A stretch of DNA of 64,000 nucleotides, taken from Chamaea fasciata (Eukaryota; Chordata; Aves; Passeriformes; Sylviidae). Location of the stretch: the NCBI GenBank assembly GCA_029207755.1, contig JARCOQ010000005.1, positions 65,111,414 through 65,175,413 of the forward strand, given 5' to 3'. The notes beneath the pieces are model-generated. The model did not search any database. It was not told the DNA's origin and was given only the letters and a program-made list of their open reading frames with translations. The position numbers were made by a program, and so were the translations under genes. Positions 1 to 13,399 of the stretch are shown here, piece by piece (positions within the stretch are counted from its first letter, which is position 1; every line of letters starts with the position of its first letter).

Positions 1-2284
1 TTAATTATTCCATTATTATGGTTATAAAAACAAATGAAAGAGCAAACTCATAGTGTCAAGTTTCTTAAAAAACCCATATTTAAGAATAATTTTACTTAGT
101 AAATTAATAAAAAGATTTATGTGTCTTGTCTCAGGAAATTCATTATGTACCCATACAGTTAATGCTGTAATTCTTAATGTACACTGTGCTTCTCATACAT
201 AGCAAAACCACTGAATCTGTATTTTAAGTTCAAAACTCAAGCCAGCTGAAGGTACAGACATGGCAAGTACCTTCATAGTACATACTAATAAATTTTGGTT
301 TTATTTTCTAACTAGTTTTCACCTTTGTTCTGACTGTTCCCCTTGACTGTTGAAGTCACAAACAAGGTTGTTTGTTGAAGGAGCGAACAAGGTCAATGCA
401 AGCACAAGATGATGTCTGTAGAAATTAATCATTCATTAATGACTGCAACTGTAGAATGGGTTTAGAAATACTTTTTTAAATCTCCAGAGCTTTTGAGAGT
501 CAATTCTTTAAGTGTCCTGAACTTTATTATTAATTAGTTCTTTTACAGAACAGTTTCAACTGACTTTCAGACACTCTTGACATTGGAGGTTCTATACTCC
601 TAGAGGTTATATCTTCATTGCCAAAAACAAGCAGTGTTTAATAGTCAAGTGGTTTACTCTAGGTGTATTGCTACATATGGAATCTCAGGGAAGAAAAGGC
701 ACAGGTGATTTCATGGCATTGTAGCTACCTGTGGCCAATGCAATATGCCTCCTTGGAGGTGTAGCTCTAACAGCTAGGTAATAATTCCATTGGGAATTTA
801 ATAAGCAGTAGTTGTCTTGACGTAAAAAAGAAAACAGAAAACCAACTAAACACATCAGTTCTTGAGATGCAGATAAAGTCATAGCAGAAGAAAACCCAGG
901 CCTCAGCAAGCTCTTTCTAAAGAGAGGGGTAAAGGAAGAGCGCGAAGTAGAAGGGAAGAACAATGAAGGGCTTGTTTGGATGAGGAGCTCTCCCAGTGTT
1001 ATCCCAGGGCAGTTATTTCAGTACTCCAGAAAAAAAATAATCCTTTTTCTGGCTTGATTTCTGTCTCTTTGGTAGTGCCTTAAAGCTCCCCACACCTGCT
1101 TTTATTTTAAGTGCCTCACTGTAATAAGTCATCAGGGCACCACCCTCAAATGAAGGATCCTTTCCTCTCCACAACCAGCTAAACAGATTTTACCATTTCT
1201 TGCATACCACAGCTTACAGAGACACTGGGAATGGTAGCACGCTTGTAGCCACTGCTTTGAGTCTTCTAGGCACTTTTTGATTTCAGCTGGTAATTTCAGG
1301 GAGATTTCTAAGGAAAACCTCAGTGCTTTAGGAGGTGGTTTTAGTGACTCAGATTCAAGTCTTTTTCTCTGAGTCAATACTGAATGATGTGCCCGAGCAC
1401 ATTTCTTGCATATGAGACCCACATCTGTAGGTTGATTGCCTGCGGTCATCAATTATCCTTCAGTTATTTGGCATAAGCCTAAAGGCATGTTGCCCTGATA
1501 ACCCGGGCAGGTCAGTTTGATTACAGTTTGCCTTCTGCATATCTAACATTTCAATTTCAATTGGGCAATTGTTGCTTCTGTTCCTAACCTGCTGTGCACT
1601 GCTGAAAAGCACTGGAGGATGCATTTCATCGCTAGGTGAAGGGATAGAGTCATGGAAAGCAGCAGCCAAACTAGAGGTGCCCTCCAGGTTAAAGCGGGAG
1701 TCAAAGGATACAGTCATCATATTTTAATGTTCAGACATACCGGTTCAGCTAACCCATACCAGTCATGTCCAGAGAAGTGTTATTTTCAGTGAGGCTGCAG
1801 GAAAAAAAACACCAGAGCTCATAATAGGGCTTCTTAATTGAAGTATTCGGTAGTTTTAGTAAGCAAAGGCAAAGGAACAGCTGTAATTCTTTAAAACACA
1901 CCAGGGAGAAGCTATACAGCAGAGTGTGGTCCAGTACTGCTGCATCCCCACCCCAATGGAGTCTCTCAGGATACCAGATACACAAAGTGAGTCTGAATAT
2001 AATTCATTTTGTGTGAAATGCATTGGGAGTCTCTTAGAATGAGCAGTGGTTATTTTCCTAATTAATTACTGCTGTTTTGAACAGTTTTGTTTGTATGTTT
2101 TACATTTTGCTTGAAATAGTTTTTAACTTTTGAGCAGAATGTTCTTTTGAAATGTTATTCTCCTTTTCAATCTAAATAATGGCATAATATTTTTAGGAAG
2201 TGGTTTTAAATGCATTATCTTCTGCTCTGCAATCTTGGGTGCTTCATTGACTCAAGCTTCGGAAGGGCTGAGCATCTACCACTT

Positions 2285-2350
2285 TCCTTTCTAAGTTGTT
2301 GTGATGAGTAAAGTCCAACCACCATCAGACAGACCAGTAAAACAGCATTC
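2285..2350 (-). repeat. Possible CR1 LINE fragment
   Basis: The words aaagtccaaccaccatcag and accagtaaaaca resemble the reverse complement of the avian CR1 3' region. The match is short and from memory only. Confidence 0.25.
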
Positions 2351-3691
2351 CAAAATTCAGTTAAGGCTTTGTGGATATTTGTGGATTAACTTCTTTTACA
2401 AAGATGATCACTTTATTAAGTATAATCATTTTTTGTAAAGCTAAACTAGAAAACAAGGCTCATTTGTCAAGACAAAACAGACAGCCTACCGTAATCAAAT
2501 ATAGCAAGATATGCAGTAGTAATGAATCTGAACATTGTAGTCCTTAAATCTAAATGCAAGTAAAGTAGATACAAGTACAAGAAACTGATAGAGACCAGAG
2601 TAGAAAATGGAAGTGTGGTGAACACAATAGAGTTTTGATTTTTTGTCGTATGGAAACAGAATTGCAATGTTGATAAAGTTTTTAGATGTATTCAATTTGG
2701 AAAAAATTCATCTCATTCCTCATGGAAGTAATCACATTAATCCCTGTTTTGCTTGGTTAAACTTCCTTGCAGCAGTGCATGGGCCTTGTTTAAGTCTTAT
2801 GACGAGTAATTCTTGCCACTGGCAGTTTTTTCACCGCAGAGCCTGTGAGAAAAGCCTTGCCATGTCCAAAATGCATCTTGAAGGACAAGAGCAGCACAAT
2901 TTCTACAAATTCTTTTTTCTGGCTCTCAAAACCTTCTTCTGCAGACTTTCTAAGTATTTAGAAGAGGAACACCTTCTTGAAGGCTGTATGAGGTACATGT
3001 AGTGTACACGACATGTAGTGTTTTCCACTGTGCCTAGTAAAGTAACCATTTTTTCTAGTTTGGAATTTACCCCTTCTATCCTCTTTTGCATTGTTTCCTG
3101 AATTCCATCTACAAATAATCAGATTTTTAAAACTATGTAATGAGGATCTTCAGCATGCAGAATTCAGGAAGTAATGATTGTAATGATAGACTCATTTTAG
3201 TGTGTGTTTTGATAATATGTGCTTTATAATTGGAGTCTAACACTGCAGTCGCTACCATCTTATGAATGCATATTGAAAGAAAATTTCAAATAATTTAATG
3301 CAGGTCTTCTACTTAAGTGATTTCCATACATCTTTAATCTAGGCATGTGTATGATTTGTATCATTGCCTGGATGAGACTTGTGTTTCAATAGAGTAGCCA
3401 CTGTAGAAAGATGAGGTTACATTCTCATTTTGTGCGATTTCAAAATTAACCCTGCTGTGGGCAGGGACTTGAACTGCAGGATTGTCACAAATCCCTTTTA
3501 ATCTACTTTTTGTAGGATTCTATAGGCAGCTCTGACACACTGGTTTTTGTTACAGAGCACCGTATGGAAAAATGCCATCTGCTTCAAGTGATTTGCCTTA
3601 CGGCTAGGAAAGACAGTGAAAAGCTAAGGAGAAAAATGTAACACAATAAGCAGTCCGACAGGAGAGTTCAACAAATAAGATATCAATTCCC

Positions 3692-3766
3692 TGGGGTTTT
3701 GGGGTTTTTTTGTTTTGTTTTGTTTTTTGTTTTGTTTTGGGGTTTATTGGGTTTTTTGGTTTTTTG

Positions 3767-3798
<32 letters not shown>

Positions 3799-3835
3799 GT
3801 TGGTTGGTTGGTTTGGTTTGTTTTTTTTTTTTTCC
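3692..3835. repeat. T/G-rich simple repeat, (TTTTG)n and (TTGG)n
   Basis: Runs of gttttgttttg, then ggttggttggttgg and a terminal T tract, about 145 bp. On the minus strand it reads as a spurious Lys/Asn-rich frame. Confidence 0.9.
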
Positions 3836-6763
3836 TTCTTTTTACTCTTCCTCAGGAGATGATCCATAGATGATAACACTGATATCAGCAGAGTGTATCC
3901 TGGAGCATGTCTTGTAGGAACAACTGTGCATGATGTTTCATTGTGTTGTGGAAGAAATAGCTTATTTTTCTCCCCTTATAGACCATAGTGTGATGTTGAC
4001 TGTAACACCTGGCTTCTTAAAATATGTACACATCCATTTCTCAGCCTTAGAACAAAACCAAGGTAAAACAATCATACTCTTATGTTTAAATGAGCTGGTA
4101 GGACCAAAGCCAGTTCTCAGGAGATCTGTGAACTGGTTTCTAGCTCTTGTAGATAGATCATGTTGTGCCTCTGCCCGGATTACCTAAGCTATGATATCCT
4201 CAGCACATCTGGAGGTCTCACTGCTGCTCAAAACCCTCATGGGTTTTACAAATGCCTTTGGTGTGGAGTCTCTCCTAATTTTATCACAAGTCCCAGTGCT
4301 TGCTAGACCTTTTCTTCAAGAAGTGTGCCTTGAAGTGGACTTACTAATAAAAATTGGATTTTCACCTTGTTCCATTTTGTCTTCTGTACAAAGCCAATAC
4401 ATGCACCTTGGTAAATTGGAATTGCAATATTATGCCTGCAATTGCCAGCCAAAAAATTTAAGAGTACATTTTCTCTAAACTGTTTGAACTAGAATTGCAC
4501 TCGCTACTTAATGGGATATAATCTTCAATGACTTGGTCTAACATTTAGACTTTCAGATAATGAAGCTTACAAGGCTTAATACAAATACAAATGTTATGAA
4601 TGTGCACTTTTGTTTTCATTAAAGCACTTTTACTTGGAGATTTAATGACCGCTCCTCAGTGGTTTGTATGCAAACTGTGTCACTGAGCAAAAATGACTGA
4701 GAGAGACAATGTCCATTCTGTATTCTCTCCCCAAGGTTAATTAAGTGTGCTATCAATAACTTGCAGAATAGTGGGAGAGCACCTACACTGGAATACTTTG
4801 AGAGGTTGCCATGTGTTCTTTCCATGGAAATCTTTAAGTAGGTGGCTCACTGCTAATGATGTTTGACAAATGTAAAAATTCCAGCTTCAGCTAACACCTG
4901 CTCATGCTCCTGGGTGCTCCTTGTCACCCACATGCACACATACCTACCCTTCAAGTGTACCCAGACCAGCTTGTTCAGATTTGTATTTGCCAAAGAAAAC
5001 ACAACACACATCATCTGAAGTATGCTCATGGGGTCTCTATTCCTCTCTTCAGGCATACTGCCAATGAACATCTTTCCTTTATACTCAGATCCCTAGAGAT
5101 AACACAGGTTCAAACATAACTTTTGCTGAGATGTGTTCAGGCTTGCATATAGAATGCCTGGTCCTGTATGAAGGTAGAAGAGGCACTTCACACAATGGTG
5201 TGTTCACCCACTCATGCATGTAATCTCTCATTCTCACGCATGCAGTCTGCTGTATTCCATGCATGTGTTGTGGCAAATAATTTAAATCTCTTTCTTCCCA
5301 TCCTTCTTAACATGCAAATGTGGATAGCACATCAAGATGAGAAATAAATGTAGCAGAATGACTTCAGTCATCCTGAAATGTCGAATGACTCATTCACATT
5401 CTTTGCACAGTGTTCCCTTTTTGCCACATGCAATCTATTGAGTAGTCTGAAGGCTGTGTGGATCCCTGCTGCAGAGCAACAATTGATTACTTGCTCACTG
5501 AAGGACTGGAACCATGATCATTTTTGCAGGATGTACAAGGGTTATGCAGAGAGGTTCCAATGAACCTCCTTGCCATGACGGTGCCCATGCTGTGGGAAGG
5601 GGAAATGTAGATGTCAGACATGATCTGCCTATAAGGAATTTTTGTGCTTAATTAGGTTTCAATCCAAGTGTTAGTTCAGTAACCAATATTCTTACATTAT
5701 GGTATGACCCGTTTTTATTCCAGATAATAAGAAGCCATTCCAATTTAAAATAATTCAATTTTGGATTACGATAAACAAGAATGAGTTGTACCTAATTCAG
5801 AATAAAAAATGTCTACATGTTAAATCATTCAGGAACTGCTGTGCACTTTAATTTCAGAGGTATCATAATCTGAGTGAACTAAGAAATGCATTGACAAACA
5901 TGAAATATGTTCCACACTTCTACTTAAAATGGTACAATCACTGTGCAGAGAAAACCCCAGGAATAATAACAAGCTGGCATTTATACATCTTAGAATGAGA
6001 AGAAAAGTTGGACTGACTGTTGCAGTTGCATCATTATATGTATGAATTATTGTAATTGATTTCTTTTAAAACCCTTTCAGAACCATTCCCAAATGCAGAT
6101 GCAAATGGGATGACTTTAATTTATAGAAAGGAGGTTTTGTAGCACAGACCTTGTAAAAGAGTTTCTGTGTTTAAATGGAAGTTGAGCTGTGAAGATCCAT
6201 TAAGAGGCTCCAAAGGTAAATATGCAAGTGGGGTCATTATGCAATGAAGGTATCACAACTGTGCTCATTGTACCACAACACAGATTCCACTAGCAGCATT
6301 TCAATTTCTCTGTCCTTACCTAAATGTGAGGCTTTGGATGTGTATCATTTTGTCAGTTCTTTTAAGAACAAAGGTGGCTGAGCTGCAATTATGTGTAACA
6401 TGTCCAAGTCAAGAGGACCATGAAAACCAAGTAATTAGATTCCAGGTGTTTGTGTTTACAATATCATAGGTAAATGTATGTGGAACTAGACTTTTGTATT
6501 TCATTCTTTCATAGAAGCACACAAGGAGAGGAAAACTATACAAAGGAAAAGAGAGCTAAACAAAAGAAAATTTGCAGTCAGATGAAATTTTGTACAAAAA
6601 TGGGTTTATGTTTAAAAGGACAAAGGAACTTTTTTTTACTGAGCTAACTGTAGTTTAACCTTTGTACCAAATACTATCTGTTGGCACACAATCACACCAT
6701 TTAATTTTAGTACTAGAGTTCCAGATTTTGCACAGTAATTTGTGATAGCAAGACTAATCTTAC

Positions 6764-6796
6764 ATACACACACACACACACACACAGACACACATA
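6764..6796. repeat. (CA)n microsatellite
   Basis: About a dozen CA dinucleotides with one GA interruption, followed by atatatt. Confidence 0.9.
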
Positions 6797-6993
6797 TATT
6801 AAAAAAACCCAAACCACCAAGGAAAATAGCAGTTTAATCACTGATCTTGCTCTTCTTCCTATTTTACACAATTTTTTATCAGCTGGCCTTATCAAAGAAA
6901 CATGCAGTACCTGATTGGAAACATAGTATTTTGTACCCAGCTGTATATACTAGCAGATTTTTATGGCATTTTGTTCCCATATCCCACTCAAAT

Positions 6994-7037
6994 GTATTGC
7001 TCCAATACAATATATTGTATTGCTCCAGTCCAATATA
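6994..7037 (+). repeat. Two-copy tandem repeat, about 22 bp
   Basis: gtattgctccaatacaatat is followed at once by gtattgctccagtccaatat, differing at two positions. Confidence 0.7.
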
Positions 7038-9345
7038 AGATTAAAAACTATTTTTACTAGATTGGATTAATGCCTTAATGTATATTCTCCAGGTTGTGCC
7101 ATCCCCAGAAATAAAGACATTATAGCCTTCTGTTGCATCATCCATCTTTTATATGGAAAAGAGGAGTTTCATAAATGCTGTGGAAATGAACCAATGACAT
7201 AAGGTGAACTTGCTCCTATTTTAGCACAAATATTTACAGGTTTTTCCCCTAGATTTGCAATTCACATTGCAAAATGCATGATTGCTTATAGACAACGGGA
7301 ATTTAACATCCACGTGCACATCCAGTGTGTATTTATATGCAGACCTGCATGAACACCAGAATTCCTCTGCTCTTAATTACAGTTCAAGAGCTCAGATTTA
7401 CAGAACAGCATGCTGGAAACTATGTTTTTTGGAATCCTCTCTCTGACAGTTAAAGTTGGAAATAATTAATCTTAAATATTCTTTCCCAAAGAAAGAATAC
7501 AAGGAAAGCACCTTGGAATATCTGTGTCTGGTTGTAGGTGGGTTTTATTGCCTGTGGTTGGTTGTTTTTAATCAAATCTGATAGTACCAGATTCTTGTTT
7601 CTGTTTTTACTCTTTTGCTTTGGAAGTGATTTTTGAGAAGTCCTCCCTGTTAGGATAAATGTGTGAAATATATCATCACTCTTCATCCCAGTCTCTTCTA
7701 TGATTGATTTGAGAAGTATAATTCTCCGTCTGACTTGCAGCTAGCATAATTCCCCGGAGCTGGTCACAGCTGGTGTGATTCAGAGAAACTTTGAAGGTAC
7801 TTGAAACTATACCAAAGATCAGTTTTAGGATAAGTAATCACAAGATTTAACAGAGCCCAGACATGCCCTGATGCCCACTTGATCCCTCTTGACTGCAGTC
7901 TTTTACTGGAAGTAAATCTCAGAGGATAAATATTGTAAAGGACTGCACCCGCATAAAAGCAGGTGTATGTACATGTGCATAGATACTGGAACAAATTCAG
8001 AGATGTAAATTTTGCCCTTTTTCTGCCATGTATCCATTCATCCTTCAATGAACCTTCAACATTAGTGGAAATATGTTGTAAACAGGTGGTTCACTGGTAT
8101 ATTGATATGGTGTATTGATCATAATGGTCTGTTGCAGCCCTAAATTTTGTGAATTCATGAAGTACAAGCTCCATACACAGAAGCAGATCCCTTGCTTGCA
8201 TGCACACAGGCACAGTGGGAAGAAGGTTGGTTTTCTGATAACCACACACTTGCAGTGCACCATGTATCAGTCAGTGCTGAAGTTTACCAAGAAAAGATGA
8301 GAAAAACAGAGAGGCAGTTAGCAAGATAAGGTATGAGGAGATTTAAAAGTAGCATAGAAGGAAGTGGCTACATTTTTAATACTTTAGTTGTTTGTCTGGA
8401 GGGTTTGAGAAGGAGCTGCTCAACAGCTGTGCTAAAAGAAGCAATTCAAAGCAACATCCCATCAGGCAGCATTCTTCAAGTGTCTGCTCTTAAGGAGCAG
8501 TCAGGGAAAATTCATTCTGTCGGATGCAGTTAATGGGGCTGCATTACTGACCCCTTATTGCTCTGTCTGAGAGAGAGACAGCAGGTTCACTTTGGCAGCT
8601 TCAGAGCCCTGATCAGTTCAGATTAGGGGCCCATCATCTGTCTGGCTTAATCAGGCCTTTGTTTAGATATATCAATCATGATTAGAGGAGTGTAGTGCAG
8701 GGAGGGGGTAGAAATAAAAGAGTGAGATTACTTTTCTCTAGCTTCAAATGGAAGCTTTGCAAATCCCACTGAGTCAAAGGATTCTCACCAAAGGAAAATT
8801 TAAATCCTGGAAAGGAGGGTTTTGTTGAACACTCCAGCACTGGATTCAAATCACTGAAGTAGATTCTCTTTTTCTTTCTCTCCCTTCTTTTCTCTGTCTG
8901 CTGTCTTTTTATACAGCAAAGAAGAAAATCAGTAGCTCATGCACATTGATTTGGCTTGATATCGCCTGCTTAGATTATCTGTAGCTCAAATTTTAAGTGT
9001 TATTTCAAAATTAGCCAGCATCCTAATAGCCTAGACCTCTGAATCCTGTGTTCTTCGCATGTTTGTCTTTCAGGGATGCACAGGGTACCACTGAAACAGC
9101 TTCTAGGACTTACTTTGGTACTTGTTAGTGTTCAGAAGGGATGGTAATAAATTGTAAAGACTGGGAAGACGTTCTTTTTTTTAATCAGTAGCAGTGCTTC
9201 TGTTTTTTAAGGTTAGAACACTGTAAAGAAAAATTAGCACAAAGTATTATATAGTGAGATGTGCCAAATTTGCTGCTGTTGTAACTTAGTATAGCTCACA
9301 GATGATGACAGAGATCATTTGATTAACACTTAAGAGTCCCTGAAA

Positions 9346-9415
9346 GAGACCAGCTAAGAGAAGAAAGTTTTGGCTTCCAAGAGACCAGCAAGGGGAAGAA
9401 AGTTTTCTTAGACCT
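9346..9415 (+). repeat. Two-copy tandem repeat, 35 bp
   Basis: gagaccagctaagagaagaa plus agttttggcttccaa is followed by a second copy starting gagaccagcaaggggaagaa. A simple local duplication. Confidence 0.75.
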
Positions 9416-10084
9416 CTCTCAATGGTGAGGAAGATCAGAAACTAGTCCTGCTGGTGGAAGGCTCCAGAGCAGAGGTCAGGCTACAGGATCTATGGTCTTT
9501 TGCCCTGAGTAACTGTCCCCTTTTTGCTCTTGGATGAGATATATGTAGGACAAGCTTGGAAATTGTGCTGTTATGAGGAACGTATTCTGTTCATCTTGTT
9601 CTGTGGCCTCCAGCCTTCTTTGGGCTTGCAGATTCAGATTTCCAAGTGAAAAGTACAAATTGCTCTCTGATGAAGAGGCCTCCTTGACAGTGATCTGGAT
9701 CTTCTTTGTTCCAACAGCCAATCCTTGAAACCCAGTTCATGGGCCGGCTAAGCTGGAAACTCTGATAGGGAACACTATAGTACACAGCAGGCATGCTTTG
9801 GATATGTGCACTCAGAGCACTGGCAACTCAGAAACTGTAAGGCAGTTGTTCCTGTTGGGACTCTTGGGTGGTAGTGCGGCAGTTTAAGAAAATCTGTGGA
9901 AATCCAGAAGAATTATTTGGTAGGGGAGAAAAATAAGCCAAACTTCCCTTTATCTGTTGTAATCTACTCCTTCCTCCTTTGGTACTCCAGCTGGTTCTGT
10001 GACAGTTCAAACATAGCAGTGTGCCTTTTAGGAGTGGGTTACTGCCAGTAATCCCAGTCAGCCTCTCTGGTGGAAAGGCCTCTT

Positions 10085-10495
10085 GGGGAAACTCAGGCAA
10101 AGCAGTCAAACTCACACATCCACACATGCCACGTGCCTAGCGCAGCAAGCAGAGGCAGAAGGCCTTTGCATTAGGTCAGTTCCAGCCAGGTTTATTTCCA
10201 GGAGCCAAGGGGAAATCCAGGGCAAAAGGGCTGAACATGTGCCAGGCTCAGGCTTAAGTATGAGGTTCAGCAGCCAATGACCTTGAGGTATGGGGGCAGA
10301 GCAAAGGGCAGGTAAGGTCAGTGACCCATAGGGAAGACCAGGCTGGTCACCGGAGTCCCATAACCAATGGAGACACAGGGGAAAGGAGAAACCAAAGGGC
10401 CAGGGGCATTGGGGAGGGGAGAAACCAGGGCAAACCACTGTGTGCAAGGCACCATTGGGAAGTCCTCTCAGGCTGGGCAGATAACTCTATGATCT
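10085..10495 (-). mobile_element. LTR-like element, copy 1 (minus orientation)
   Basis: Read on the minus strand this aligns block by block with the + strand at 17,990-18,450: a ggtttctcctttccc block followed by an attggtt block, a tgccctttgc block, a cattgsctgctgaacc-like block, tacttaa as a possible TATA variant, then AATAAA (plus-strand tttatt at 10191-10196) and a matching tail. The promoter-like element, polyA signal and short tail are the U3-R-U5 layout of a solo LTR. Ends and target duplications were not resolved and the family name is unknown to me. Confidence 0.6.
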
Positions 10496-13399
10496 GTCCT
10501 GCCAAGGCCAGACCCTGGGTATTATGTCAAGGGGCTGCAGGGACTCTACATTCAATTTTTGTGGTCTTTTAATTGCTGTCAAAATTAAAATCTTGGGATG
10601 GCACGAAACTGGCTCAGTGTAATCACCATACAAATGCAGAAGGTAGAGAACCTGACTGGTTAGAATCAAGACGCTGCTAGAGAGACACTAATAATTCAGT
10701 AGCAGGAATTATGGAGTAGGGGATGTAGAAGAAAAACTTGGCAGGTTTGAAAGGATTTGATGAAAATATTAAATATCATCAAGTTTGCCAGTACTTCTTT
10801 AGAATAGGAAGTAGAGGATCATAGCCATAAGCTTCCAAAGAAAAATCTCTTAGAAGTGCAGAGATTCTCCTCAGCTGAAATGGTAGGGGTATCTTTGGAG
10901 ATCAATTCACAGAATGATGAGAAGCATTGTATGAATTAAATAGCAAATTAACACTGTTGTTCAGGCTGAAAGCTACATTTCCTTGCAGTAGAAGGTATGG
11001 ATAGAACCAGGCAATTAGGTCATACACTCTCCTGGTGGATACACAACCATAGAATTACAGCATTACTCTTACAGGTAAAGCTTATACCTGTAAGAGAAAT
11101 GGCTTCACACCTTTAATTGAAATAACTGTACCACTTGTGAAAGCACAGTAGGCTGTAGTCACATCAGCTAAACTCAATGTGGTTTGTGAGGGTAATGGTG
11201 ACAAGATCAGCGCTACAATAGCAATAGATTTGCAACTGATGCTGATGACTGAGCTTTTTGAAGATCCTGGGACGTGATCAAAGAGGACTGTTGCAGGTGA
11301 GCAACAAGACACAGAGCTTTCAAGACAGTTTTTGCTAACAGGAAGCACAGCAAAATGGGAAAGAGCTTTTCCCAGATCAGTTCATGGAGCTCTGCAGGGA
11401 AGCTTTTACAGCACTGCCACTTCTGTGCACTCAGTCCTGAAAAAAACACTGCCTGCTAATGACCTGTCACTGTGGACAGCCTGAGCAGCTGTTTGAAGAC
11501 AGCAAAGCTGTGAGAGGAATGAATCGCTCTGTGTGCAGCATATCTGAATGTGGGAACAGGAATAGATGGGAGATTTGGAAAGACTAGGCAGCTTCCATTC
11601 ATAACATTCAGCTTTATGTGGATTTACAGTCCTGATACTCCCAATTCCACAGTTGCTGAGTTATCACTTACAATTACTTACAACAACTGAAATCTCCCTT
11701 GTTTCTACACTTTGACTTCTGTTTCCCTTGTTGACAGTGTTACTTTCTGGAGGCAAACTAAGAACATGGGGAAGCAGTTTATCTTGAGGGTAACAAAACA
11801 TGGCCACTTAATTTTTCATATATTATCAACTCAGTTCAGAGTAGAGAAACATTTGATGTATATGTTTTGTTGGAAATTACCTATTTTCCTTTTTCTTTGC
11901 TTTTTTCTTTTCCCTTTGTTTTTCTTTCTGGCTGCCCACATGCTTCCCAAATAGAACCTAAAGTGAATAAAATGTCTTGGGAAAAGATTCTTCCCCTGAA
12001 AATTTCAGGCCAGCAAGAAATTACTAAGATTTTTGTGAGTTTTAGGCAGTTTTCAGACATGTTTGTAGACGCATCTATTTTAGGTCACTTGCTTAAGTGC
12101 AAAAGCAAGTGTAAGTTTATCTGCATCAAGGTTTTTAAATCCAGGTCTTCTCAGACTGTATAATAGCCATGATTTGGCCATCCTGTCTGGATTGTATCAG
12201 TAGTAGGTAATGACAAAGAAGTCTGCAGCAGGAAGTCGTGGAATAACCTGTCTGGCTGGGCTGGGTTCTACCCAGTTGTCTAATAGAGTTTGGCTAAAAC
12301 ATGGATGCATGGAGTCTGATGTTCTTCCCATTAAGTTTGTTCCTATTACTTAAGGCTAAAGTATCTGGATGTTTCTTCATATTTTTCAACATAACTGTGA
12401 TGGATGTATTCTGCAAGGTGAAGAGGTTAATGCATTACCATAACTGTGACAGAGGAGGAATATATAGAAATAGAGAAGAAAGAAAAGGGACTTCCTATTC
12501 TATCCTATTTCCTATCCTTTCCAGTGTTGGACGCTTGCCAGTATTGAGTGCTTTGTTTATAGTATAGAAAACCACATCTCTTATGGCTTGACATTTAATA
12601 CATTTAATATTATAATGCAATATTTCTGGATACATAACAGGAATCCATGCAGTGTTTTGTGACATTGTCAGGCAGCAAGCATGAGTGACAAGTCACCAGC
12701 AGTGATCTTGCTAGGGTGCCCATTAGATCACATCATGGTAGAAAACAGGTCATTCCAGTGTATAACATAATGCAATCTGTCATGCCATTCACAGACCATG
12801 AAAAAGCTCAGAGCTTAAACCCAGAAAAACTGTGAGGATTGGTGTCTCGCCTTCCTGTACAGAAATTTATGTTTCTTATATATTGATAGCCACACGTAAA
12901 ACTTTTCACAACATGGCAAGACTTAATTGCTGTACTCTTCCTTTAGCCCCCTGCCTTCTAAACCTGTATATGTTTTCAGCAAATATATTCAAGATTATCC
13001 CATTCAGAGTTTCCATTGTATCTACCCCTGACTGGTCCGAGTGCTTCATAATTTTCACACTACCATTTTAACTTACAGATATTCCAGTGAGATTACTGCT
13101 TCCCCAAAAGGCGGTGTGTGTGTAGGGACTACCACCTACCAGCCTGCTGCTGGACCAGTCCTCTTGGACTAGCACATTGTTGTGGTTTTTGGTGAAGTGC
13201 CACAGCTCCTAAGGATTAGTTGGGTCAGGTTAAAGTTATTCACAGTCCATGATGCTGTACCAAGCAACAGCTGTTTGGGGAAGGAGAGTGAGAACAGTAC
13301 AAGTACATGTCACAGGTTCTTTCCCTGTGGCCTCCCAGATTCTGTTGCTCTTGGAATGAACTCCTAGTGCTTATGTTATGAGAAATGATGGATAAAAAA

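Larger units (their letters stand above)
1..9300. other. Non-coding DNA left of GRAP2, no supported gene
   Basis: AT-rich sequence with microsatellites at 3.69-3.84 and 6.76-6.80 kb and a possible CR1 scrap near 2.3 kb. Reading frames are short and lack paired splice sites. One minus-strand stretch at 1.13-1.72 kb looks faintly protein-like and is listed under findings. The region could be GRAP2 first intron or intergenic DNA; the sequence alone does not decide. Confidence 0.7.

Noticed and set aside
3604..3879. Lys/Asn/Pro-rich minus-strand frame
   Set aside because: Translation of a (CAAAA)n simple repeat.
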